In this document: positions 18,995 to 28,500 of the stretch, in pieces | How positions within the stretch are numbered: position 1 is the first letter of the stretch | How the letters are laid out: every line of letters begins with the position of its first letter | Assembly (NCBI GenBank): GCA_942159475.1 | Contig: OW804100.1 | Coordinates: forward strand, 4,734,627-4,798,626 | Length of the DNA stretch: 64,000 bases | Reading direction: 5' to 3' | From: Sthenelais limicola | Taxonomy: Eukaryota > Annelida > Polychaeta > Phyllodocida > Sigalionidae | Program-made: the position numbers and the translations under genes | Notes under the pieces: model-generated | Seen by the model: only the letters and a program-made list of their open reading frames with translations | Told to the model about the DNA's origin: nothing | The model's database searches: none

Positions 18995-19012
18995 TCACTC
19001 CCCCTCCCGGGA
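18995..19012 (-). other. Polypurine tract of the 19.9-kb element
   Basis: On the minus strand, CCCGGGAGGGGGAGTGA directly precedes the LTR start TGTGATG. This shows that the left LTR is the 3' LTR of a minus-strand element. Confidence 0.8.
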
Positions 19013-21702
19013 AAAGAAAAACCAAAAAAAAAGAAAAAGACCTAAATTACCCACTACCAGAACTAACTTAATTTTTCTTTTTACCTCCGTATAATATCAA
19101 AAGTAGGGTAGATAAGCCCCCAGAGTGCTACAAGCAACTGAGAAACATATCTCCAAAATTTTGTGTAGTGTCTTGATAACTACGGGTCGAACCCTTAACA
19201 AATACCCTGTGATGCCTCATCCCGCCGGGCAGTACTCCCGACAATCATTATCTTTAAAGATCCCAACCTTTTTGACATGAAAGCGCATGCGTATATATGA
19301 AACACATCATGCAACAACAAAGCAATTGTCCAATCTTCAAACAATAATAAGGAGTTTCACATGAAAGCGTCATACACGAATCATGCAGCGTAAAAAAAAA
19401 AACAGTCGTTTATAGGGGGAATGTCTATTCTTTCAGGGACCAATAGTGTTAAGTTTTGATAAATTTTGTGACCATTTATACGGCTAAAAAGTTTTCAATC
19501 TCTGTAGAGCTCCTTTGACCCGCGCGCGATATTTCTTGCAAATTTGTCTAAAGTTGTGGGCACTTCCGTCCCATGTGCGCGCAAGGTCAGCCCTGGCCAC
19601 CGCATTCACTGTTCGGTCTACATATGTAATCGCTACCTAGGTTTATATAAAGCTGCTGCTCTATACAAGTCAGCGCGCCACCTCGTGAGAGGGTGTGTTC
19701 CTACGTGGACCTCTATGGGCCCCTAGCGTCGGGGAGTTGACTTACGCCATTCCCTCGCATCCATGCCTATGCTGCCTATATAGCTAGTGTACTTATGAAA
19801 GGATCTGACGCTGTCGAGTCTAATCGTGTTTACAACAACAGTGTAAATAAGATCTTCCGCATATATAATTTTAGCGCACTCACCTAGGTGGAAGGCATCA
19901 CTACCTCCACTTCCTTTGCAAATTTTGTGTCGAATAATTAAATATATATATATATATAGTGCTATGAACAAAACATCCCCAATTCCGGCGCGTGTAATAT
20001 CTGGCCACCGACCAGATCCTTGCCGTCAACGCAGCAGCCTGCCTCCGGCAGACTGTATTCATCAATAATTTTTGGTAAAGATTTTACTAAATACGGCGAA
20101 CACGCCTAGCTGGAATGTTTTCACTACTCTACAAACTTTGCGTATCCAAATCAATTGGAACCCCCAATAATAAAAGAGATCAGTTTAACACCTATATAAG
20201 ATACCACAACGTTGACTAACTAACTAAAAGTGTAGTGCAGGGTTACATCAGCCACAGGCTGCAATAAATATTACAAAATCGCGTGCCATGACAACGTTAA
20301 ACACAAGTACATCAATCAAAGACATGCACATAGCAATTAAAAAAATATCACCAAGGGAAAATCACACTACAACTGTTCCTTAGTTGAGTATCATTGGTCG
20401 CCGGCTGGCCCAGAAGAATCACTGCCCAAGACAGTTCATAGTGTCCTTATTATAGCGCGCTATATGTCGCATCACTTGTTTGAAATTAAAAGAAGAATTT
20501 AAAACTGTTCATGAAGTCCGAGGAATGTATCACTGTTCGTGCGGACAAAATATATCATTGTCTGAATAAATTATATCACTGTCCAGGAGAGTAAATAATA
20601 TCACCAGTTCACTTTTGAATTAATTAATCGCGACGCACTGACACCACGGCCCATCATGTGTAGGCGGTAAACGTTCTTCTTTCTTCTCTCTTCTCTTCTA
20701 TCTTCTGTTCTGTTCCTCCATGTTCCACCAGCCGGCGCCACTGCGCAAAGTCACTGCAATACATTGGAAACAAGCACAGTTTTTAGATATCTGTTGTATT
20801 ATCACTTTGCTAGTATTGCTCTCTCGCTGCCAAGCTCACCTGGCATCACTGGCACTCGCAAATTCTGCCAATTTAGTTCCCTCAAATATTGTTTTAGTGA
20901 CAAAAAGGCACACAACTGTCCAAGCTCGTTGCTCATTAATGCTTTTAACAAATAATTACTCTGTCATCCCACTATACATATAATTCACCTCACCTCTATA
21001 ACACAAATCTGGTAATTACAATACAACCATGAATTCTAATTTATACCATAATTTTGATACAACCCCTGGATGCAGTATTCATAGAGATCAGTCATACACA
21101 TGATTATACATAAATAACACATAGCAATATATCATACGTGCTAGCCACGTTGCTCTAGATTATTTCTAAGGTATCTGCAATATTATATTAGTGTCTATCT
21201 ATAATAATCGCACACGCTATATCAGTAACAACAAATACATAATAAGAACACCTAGTACATCATGCAATTCTAAATTCACAATAGTTTTTCATATTCATAT
21301 ACAGCGTACGTACCGTTACTGCCTGTCAAATCAATCATCAGTTTGTTAAACAACAACAACAATGTTATCACACAAAGAAATTTTCTATTCTACCACTACA
21401 TGCGCTTGCACAATATTTTATGATCACACTTGTCAGGCCACTACTCACAAAGGCCTGTTCGTACAAAAGTCATATACTAAAAAAAACTGATTAACGTTAC
21501 CTATTGTATTTTAATGCCTCATATACCAGGTCCATGTTAGTCCTATATCTAGTCACATGTTCTGATAGATCACTCGATGGCCATTGTGTGTCAGACCTGC
21601 TGTACAGACGACCCTCTCTTTTCAGTATAGCCATTGAATTGTATTCTCAGTCCAGCCATGTCCCCCCCCACCCCCCTTTACTTATATCGCATTGTGGAGT
21701 TA
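19013..21702 (-). other. 3' noncoding region of the 19.9-kb element (not inverted)
   Basis: About 2.7 kb between the end of the fourth ORF and the polypurine tract. It has no supported ORF on either strand, is AT-rich and contains a TA run near 19941-19958. Short open frames such as those at 20720-20983 look like chance. Confidence 0.5.
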
Positions 21703-22262
21703 TTAATCTTCCTCTGTACTCGCCGGTAGACGCCTCGGGCTTGATGTCCAAGCACCCTCGTGCATCCACCACTTCAAGCCCGTCTCAAATGGCATATCCA
21801 CCTCATCTGGATCCCCCAGCCTCGGTATCGATCTACTCACTGCTATCGCTGGCAGTCCCCTTGACAACCTCTCCCTCCTTCTTTTAGACGCCCCCCTCAA
21901 AACATGTATGTAGTAGCCCGTGACATAATTTATGACGGACTTACAGCACTTGCACGACCAATTCTCCATTTTTCTACTTCCCTCTTTATTTAGCCAAAAG
22001 CATCCTATGTGCACCAATGCGCCACAGCATGGCATTCTCCCCGCCCCGTGAATTTGAGTTCCCTGTCTTTTAAATAGTAAACCTGCAGACCGGCATTGTG
22101 TGCAGAAATAGCTGAAGGGTGGCCCAAATTTTCTTTGCAATTCTCCCCTCTTGAAAGCTTTCTCCAACTTCATCGTGCTAATCCAGTCTTCTCCTTGCAA
22201 CCCCACCCCCTTCATCGTACAACCCTCAATGACCGTGTCTGGGTTTACGTCACACCGTCGTG
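21703..22262 (-). pseudogene. Fourth ORF, C-terminal part (Cys/His-rich), cut off by the inversion
   Basis: A minus-strand frame ends at 21703. It reads through the inversion junction into LTR sequence up to 22305, but only the part below about 22262 belongs to the gene. It has an ordered Cys/His set: CTQC, CCGALVHIGC and CKCC, similar in layout to a RING- or PHD-type zinc domain, then a basic stretch (KRRRERLSRG) and an acidic tail. The matching N-terminal part lies 16 kb away at 38009-38479 on the plus strand. The two parts meet at CACGACGG in the same reading frame (157 plus 183 codons). Function unknown; zinc binding is inferred from spacing only. Confidence 0.7.
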
Positions 22263-22616
22263 TGGGGCGGGAACATGTCAATGATGTGGGATGGGTTTGT
22301 AGCATGTGGGGTTTACATGCTTAGATTCAGGGATATTTTAAGGTGTGTCATGATTTATATGAGGAATTGCAATATGTTGTGAAATACTGAATGATGGATA
22401 TAAATGAAGGATTGAAACCATAATAAAATAGAACTACACTGGCTGGCACCGCAACTACATCTTTGTGTTTACTCACTGACAAGTACTGGTAATATTAACT
22501 TAAGGGCTCTGAGCCTACATGTCAACCTGATCTGAAGTACCTGGAAAGGCCATAATATATAAGTAATAAGGCGAGACGACATCACGACTTAAAGAGAGCC
22601 AAGACGAGGCATAACA
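22263..22616 (+). repeat. LTR fragment (354 bp), the 5' LTR in the inverted segment
   Basis: Matches the reverse complement of the left LTR from TGGGGCGGGAAC to GGCATAACA. The LTR's first 25 bp are at 38472-38496, and the next 43 bp are missing (25+43+354=422). It directly precedes a PBS and gag. Confidence 0.95.
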
Positions 22617-22618
22617 TC

Positions 22619-22637
22619 TGGTGGAGAATATCCGGGG
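22619..22637 (+). other. Primer-binding site of the 19.9-kb element
   Basis: Two bases after the LTR end comes TGGTGGAGAATATCCGGGG, starting with the TGG expected opposite a tRNA CCA end. The tRNA was not identified. Confidence 0.65.
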
Positions 22638-22660
22638 TTGACATTTGAGGGCATTTTCAG

Positions 22661-24946
22661 ATGTCTCAGGGAAAGTTAATTGAGCCGGTGGTCGGTGACG
22701 ATATAGACACAAGTGTGAGCGACGAGAGCATACCGGGAGGAGTAGAAGCAGCAGCGGCAGCAGCCCCTCCGCCATCTGCACTGAATGAAGCGGGAGACGG
22801 AACGGGACGCATTGCAAGGTATTTAGAATTGTCTCGTATACACCGCAAAAGGGTGGATGACGGTTTTAATGAATTTAATGGTGTGCTGAAGAAACTATCA
22901 AAAACTCTTGGTACGCTTAGGGGATCGCTTACACGAAGCACACAAGCTAGAGCAGGTGCTTACAAAATGGAGCCAGCAGATAAACCGCCCACTTATAATG
23001 ATGTAACATGTAAAGTATCTTTGAGTGATTGTGAGGAAGAGGTGGATGCTCAAACTGCTGCTGCATTGGAAGAGAGCAGATTAGAACAAAGGGAACGTGA
23101 GCATAATGAAAAACTGATAAGAACTTACAATGACAGACAGTGTAGAGCGAACACCGCGCAAATTATCAGAGAAACAAAGGAGAGAGCGGAGGAGATAAGA
23201 AGAGAGAGAGAGGCCCGTCAGGCACGTAGGGAGTATGAAAACATGGTGCGGGATACCTGTGATAATGATCTCATCAGAAAGGCGGAGCAAACACGAGAGA
23301 AATGTGATAATGATCTCCTCAGAAGGGCGGATCAAGCAGGAGGAGAAGATGTATATCCAGGCGCGGATCTGAGAGCCATGAAACGGCAGGAGGAAAGGGA
23401 AGTGCAGGATATGAAAGTGAAATCACTCCAAGATGAGATAAAAAGGTGCATTGAGAATCAGGAAGCGCAATGTGCTACTTGGCATAGGGAACAGGGTGGC
23501 TATGAAACAGCAATTGGTAACATGAGATCGCGAATTGATCAATTGAATACTAATACTGATCTGCGTGAAATATCTTTTAATGCAGCAAGGGAAAGATATA
23601 GGGAAACATTGTGCGCACTAGAAAGTCAAGTGGCGGACTTGAGGGAGGAGCGAGCGAGAGAAAAGGTGCGGCAGGCAAGTGCGCCAACAAAGGAGGAGCT
23701 GCTCGTGGGAGTAGGAGGAGGAGAAAAGACGCCAGTACGGCCAGTCAGAACAAGCAGTCCCACAAGAACAAGCAGTCTCACCACGGATAGCGGCAGGTCA
23801 ACACCGTCTTACATAAAACCTAAAGATATGGCAGCACCGGCAGCAGCACCTGTTAATTACTCAGCAATGAAGTACTTCGTAAAAGGACCTGAAAACTTCA
23901 AGCATGCCACCGCCATGCGCAGCTCTGAAGATTTCTTCAGGGAGTATGAAGATTACGCGAAATGTCTTGGAGTTCCCAGAGAATTTTTTCTCCAGGGATT
24001 AGTGGGGAGACTTGAAGGGTCCGCTAAATCATACTACCATCAGGTGACGGCAGGGGGCAAATCTCTCAGCAGCTATGATGAGGCGAAAAAGAAATTCTTG
24101 GAGAAGTTTAAAGAACTGCCTTTCTCGGAAGTGAAAGATGACTACTCTCGCAGGAGACAGAGAGAAGGGGAAAAAGTGGAAGAATATGCTGACTCTATGC
24201 TTGTGTTACTAGCAAAATCGTCGTTGACTGAAGGAGAGAAACTGAAGGCCTTTATAGCAGGGCTGAAGGACAGTTTGGTAGAAAGGGTGTTGGCTGAAAC
24301 ACCAAAGACATGTGAGGAAGCAAGGCGGGCGGCCATTAAGCATCAGATATTGGATGAGCAACAGGCTAAGGTACTGGACAGATTCCGCCCGAACCAGAAG
24401 GAGATGATCGCTGCCCTGACCTTGGGCGGATTTCAGGTGAGGGAACAGATAGATGAGGAGGAGGAAGAACGTGTACATAGCCTGCAGAACGACAGACAGT
24501 ACCCGCCAAGAGACAATAGAATGCAGGGATGGAGAAATGATAACAATAGGCCAGCTGAAAGACCTGCATGGAGACAAGAAGACAGTGCTAACACTAGGGG
24601 CTACGGCAATTATGCCAACAATTACAGTGGCAATTATAGCAACAGCTATGCGGCTGGTGTGAGGAACTGGAGAGGGGCCCCGGTGGCAGATGTACGCAGA
24701 GGGAACATGCGGTATTGGAGAGATGACAGGAGCGGCCCAGCAGCTGGGAGGGGTCGATCATATGGAGGAGCCAGGGGGGGCGCACCAGCCCCAAGAGGAG
24801 GAATGCAGCGAGGGGGTAGCTACAGAGGGCGAACCATGACCGGTTCGATCGGAGGTAGAGGGACCCACAACAGGGAAGGCCGACCAGATGATGGCAGAAA
24901 AGACACCAACCAATCCAGTGTCGGCCATAGTGCGGGTTTTCAATAG
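22661..24946 (+). CDS. gag: Gag polyprotein (761 aa) with an RG-rich C-terminus
   Basis: Starts at an ATG 44 bases after the LTR. The N-terminal third is acidic and Ala-rich. About 130-350 is a long charged coiled coil rich in Glu and Arg, including a near-duplicated DNDLIRKAEQ / DNDLLRRADQ block. About 395-580 is a retrotransposon-Gag capsid domain (FFREYEDYAKCLGVP, RREGEKVEEYADSM-like blocks). Instead of a CCHC zinc knuckle, the tail (about 665-745) is rich in Arg-Gly (GRGRSYGGARGG, RGGMQRGGSYRGR), which resembles the nucleic-acid-binding GR boxes of foamy-virus Gag. It ends at TAG 24944-24946, just after a slippery site. The ORF is intact. Confidence 0.9.
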   Translation: MSQGKLIEPVVGDDIDTSVSDESIPGGVEAAAAAAPPPSALNEAGDGTGRIARYLELSRIHRKRVDDGFNEFNGVLKKLSKTLGTLRGSLTRSTQARAGAYKMEPADKPPTYNDVTCKVSLSDCEEEVDAQTAAALEESRLEQREREHNEKLIRTYNDRQCRANTAQIIRETKERAEEIRREREARQARREYENMVRDTCDNDLIRKAEQTREKCDNDLLRRADQAGGEDVYPGADLRAMKRQEEREVQDMKVKSLQDEIKRCIENQEAQCATWHREQGGYETAIGNMRSRIDQLNTNTDLREISFNAARERYRETLCALESQVADLREERAREKVRQASAPTKEELLVGVGGGEKTPVRPVRTSSPTRTSSLTTDSGRSTPSYIKPKDMAAPAAAPVNYSAMKYFVKGPENFKHATAMRSSEDFFREYEDYAKCLGVPREFFLQGLVGRLEGSAKSYYHQVTAGGKSLSSYDEAKKKFLEKFKELPFSEVKDDYSRRRQREGEKVEEYADSMLVLLAKSSLTEGEKLKAFIAGLKDSLVERVLAETPKTCEEARRAAIKHQILDEQQAKVLDRFRPNQKEMIAALTLGGFQVREQIDEEEEERVHSLQNDRQYPPRDNRMQGWRNDNNRPAERPAWRQEDSANTRGYGNYANNYSGNYSNSYAAGVRNWRGAPVADVRRGNMRYWRDDRSGPAAGRGRSYGGARGGAPAPRGGMQRGGSYRGRTMTGSIGGRGTHNREGRPDDGRKDTNQSSVGHSAGFQ

Positions 24947-25527
24947 AGGCGTCGAGGAGAGAAGTGGCCCTTGCCTCGGCGTCACAACACACGGGGAAAC
25001 CAAGAATGAACGGTCCAAGGAGTGGAGACAGCAAAAAGCTAAGTGACATAATTAATAGGGCAGTTGCCTGTGCTCACTGTGTATGTCGTAAATTGCCAGA
25101 TAGTCCGAGTGTGGGGAAGTGTGTTGACTGTAAATGTGTTGATTGTAAATGTAGTAGTGCATGCGATTGTATTAATTGTAAAGCATGTGCATGTAATGAA
25201 GGTACTCGTGTCAGTGCATGCGCAAGTGTTGCCCAAAAGGTAATTCCAGAAGGGGGGAAATTAAGTGGTAAAGAACTAAAAGTGAAAGGGGAAAGTAACA
25301 CAATCAAGTCTGAAAAGGTAGAGAGGGGGGTGTCTGCAAATGACCTATTGCCAGTAGCGAGCGCAGCAGATGCGCCAGCTGCGGGGGAAGGCAGGGCCGA
25401 CACGCTCAAGCAGAGGGTGTTACTCATTTATAAGGGGGGGGAGGTGAAAATTCAAATTCGCATAATAATCAGAGGAACGAAAGTGTACGTACCAGCGGGA
25501 GCGGGGGACAGGAGAACATTTGTTTGA
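24931..25527 (+). CDS. Cysteine-rich ORF between gag and pol
   Basis: An open frame of about 190 codons in the -1 frame relative to gag, most likely a C-terminal extension of Gag made by frameshift. A GTG at 24964 is the first near-start, but none is needed. Residues about 35-80 carry closely spaced cysteines in a repeating C-x2-C-x-C pattern (CVDCKCVDCKC, CDCINCKACAC), metallothionein-like in look. The rest is Lys/Glu/Ala-rich, ending in KIQIRIIIRGTKVYVP. It ends at TGA 25525-25527, overlapping the pol frame. It may supply the zinc-binding function that Gag lacks, since no CCHC knuckle exists there; that is inference. I recognise no family. Confidence 0.75.
   Translation, partial: CGFSIEASRREVALASASQHTGKPRMNGPRSGDSKKLSDIINRAVACAHCVCRKLPDSPSVGKCVDCKCVDCKCSSACDCINCKACACNEGTRVSACASVAQKVIPEGGKLSGKELKVKGESNTIKSEKVERGVSANDLLPVASAADAPAAGEGRADTLKQRVLLIYKGGEVKIQIRIIIRGTKVYVPAGAGDRRTFV
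24934..24983 (+). promoter_or_regulatory. -1 frameshift signal from gag into the Cys-rich ORF
   Basis: The heptamer GGGTTTT (24934-24940) is in the gag register (G-GGT-TTT). A 7-base spacer containing the gag stop follows, then a 10-bp stem: 24948-24957 (GGCGTCGAGG) pairs with 24974-24983 (CCTCGGCGTC), with two G-U pairs and a 16-base loop. A -1 slip enters the Cys-rich frame, which is open from 24931. Confidence 0.82.
25434..25440 (+). promoter_or_regulatory. Candidate second -1 slip site (poly-G) into pol
   Basis: The pol frame is -1 relative to the Cys-rich ORF and opens right after a TAA at 25431-25433. The only homopolymer in the shared stretch is an eight-G run (25434-25441), in register G-GGG-GGG. 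No strong downstream stem was found. The alternative is reinitiation at the TTGA overlap (25524-25527). Confidence 0.35.
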
Positions 25528-28500
25528 AGATTGTACAGGGGGGGAAAGAGAGAGAGATAGTACTGAAACTGGTAAACAGCAAACTTACCACGCAATTTGG
25601 GGAGTTGGAGAAAGAAATACTGGTCGACACGGGGGCATCTATCACATGCGTATCAGGGAAATTCTTAAAGCAGCTTAGGAAAGAAGAGGGGGTGGTGTTG
25701 GATGAAGGGGGGGTGAGAATGTATGTTTACACAGCAGATGGAAGGGGACATAAGGTGAGAGACAGAGTACAATTGAGGATGAGATGTGGGGAAGCTGTAT
25801 TGATAGCATGGTTTGTTGTGTTGAGTAAATTGGCATTGCCATGTGTGCTTGGTGTGGATTTTTTGAAGGCAACCAACGCTCGGCTGAGCTATGGGATGAA
25901 GATAGGGGCGGTATACACTGTCAGGTCTGAGGGAAATAGAGTAATACCACCCAGATGTGAGTACACATGCATGGCCATAATTTCCAGTAACTGGGATATG
26001 GGGGGCACAATGGGGGAAATGAGGGACATCATAAGGGCTGGTCCCACTACGTTGAAGGTGAAAGATGGCCTTGCGAAAATTGTGGGGGCTGATAACAAGA
26101 TTTCTGTCACTGTATGTAATCAAGGTAATGAACCCATTGTTATGAGAAAGGGATTTGTAATGGCGGCATACACACTCAAAGACCAGGAAGCGTTCTTGGA
26201 AAAACCGGTGAAAGGGACGACGGAGGGGGGGCCAGGGGAAGGGGGGTCAAAAGGGGGGAAGCAATGGGAGCACGAGCTGGGTACAACTCTGACAGGTGCT
26301 CAGAAGAAGGAAATGATGGAACTATTGGGTAGATATAGCGACAATTTCGCGACCAAAGACAATCCAATAGTGCTGACCGAGATATACAGCCATCGCATCG
26401 ATTTGAAAGAAGACTACGTTCCTATAAACAAGGGCCCCTATCGCATGAATCCCCACATGATGAGGGCTATGAAGGAAATATTAGACGAACAGATGCGTTT
26501 GGGCGTGATCGAACGCGCGACGGGGGAAACAGAGTTTTCAAGTCCGTGTTTCTTGGTCGAGAAGCCGGGATCGGCGACACGCAAGGCTTCGTGGCGCCTC
26601 GTTATCGACTATAGGCACCTGAATAAACAAATCCGGGATCAATCGAGGCCTTTTCCGAGCGCGGACGAAACATTGGAGGCAGTAGGCAACTTACAGGGTA
26701 AGTATTTCGCCAAGTGCGATTGTTTCTGCGGATTTTTGCAGGTGCCAGTGAGGAAGGAAGATAGACACCTCACGGCGTTCACGAGTCCATTCGGAGTGTA
26801 CCAATATAGGTCAATACCGATGGGCTTGAAGACCGCGCCGAAGGCTTTTCATGCAGTGATAGAGGGAGTACTGAGAAAGGTAAGGAACGCCTTGGTTTAT
26901 TGCGATGATGTGATAATTGCATCTCCGGATTGGAGCTCACATCTAAGAGATGTAGGGCTCGTGATGGAGGCGTTTAGGGGAGTAAACCTAAAGTTCAAAG
27001 CGGAGAAGTGCGCGTTCGGATTCGAGGTGATCGGTTTTCTGGGTTTTGTCGTAACTCGGCGGGGACTGCAGCCGGACCCTTCCAAAGTGGAAGCCATTAG
27101 GACGTACCCAAGACCCAAGAACGTGAAGGAGTTGAGGGCGTTTAACGGGCTCGCAAACTACTACCGGTCATTCATACCTAATTTCTCCAGTAGGATGAGA
27201 CCATTGTACGAAGCGACGAAGGGCTCGAAGGGTGGCACCAAAGCCACCCTGATATGGACGACAGAACAGGAAGAAGCGTTTGGGATAATGAGAAACGCAC
27301 TGTGCGAGGAGGCAGTGTTAAGGTACCCAGACTATAGCAGGCCGTTCACCATTTGGACAGACGCAAGTCGTGTCGGCTTGGGGGCCTGCATAACGCAGGA
27401 GAGCGTGGACGGGTTTCACAGGCCGGTGGCATTTGCAGGGAGAACCATGAACGCAGCGGAGACGTCGTACAGTGCGACGGAAAGGGAGTTATTAGCAGTC
27501 AGGTTTGGGATAGATAAATTTAGACACTACGTGATGGGAAGTAGATTTGTAGTCTACACGGATCACGCGGCCCTATTGGCCATAAACTCGAAACAGGATC
27601 TTACGGGTCGAATGGCGAGATGGCTAGACTGGTTCGGCTCGTTTGATTTCGAGATCCGTCACGTGAAAGGACGGATGAACATCGTGCCCGATGCGCTTAG
27701 TAGGAGAGACTACGGGGGTGTGGAGACGCCAGAGTACACACCAAAGGGCTTGATGAAAAAGAAGGTACGGTTCACGGAAACACAGACACTGAGGTACTTC
27801 GATTCACAAAGCGCTATGGGGATAGCGCCAATACGAAAATATAGGAGACCATCCATCTTGAAGGGAGGAAAGCGAAGGAATGTCCGACGTGATGGCGGCA
27901 CGGGAGAAGCCGAGGACAGTGGCAGCCCCGAGCCGGTAATGGCGATGCAAACGGACAGACCCGTAAGGGAAAGAAAACCAACGCCAAAGATGCAGCAACT
28001 GCTGGAGGAGAAACAAGCGAAAGGAAAGGCAGCAGCGAAAGAAGGTCAAAATAGCCAAACACTGCCAACCGGTAGGATGACAAATGAGGACAAAGACAGA
28101 CGGGGACCTACACCGGCAAAAGGCCGGGTGGGGAGGCAGGTAAGAAAGAAACCAGTAACGACCACGAAGGTCCTGAAAGCGAAGCCCGGCAGGATAGGAG
28201 TAAAGGAAAGAGAGAGGGACACCGAGGGCGAAACGGCACTAGGAGAAGAACGGGTCGGGCCGCGAAAATCGGGACAAAAGGTGAGTGTACTGGGTAAGAA
28301 AGGACAATTTAGAAAGGAGCGAAGGAGGAAGGGAGTCAGGGGTCCGGGGATAACATCACCAGACATAGCATTCGAGCAGAAGATTGAGGGGTATTATGCG
28401 GCACTTGGAACGAAGGAGAAGTTCCTGAAGGCTCAGACAACGGACGAGTTCTGCTTCGATATGCTACAATACATAAAATACGACCAGATGCCGAAAAGCA

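Noticed and set aside
21504..21887. 127-codon plus-strand ORF
   Set aside because: Overlaps the Cys/His-rich minus-strand ORF as an antisense shadow.
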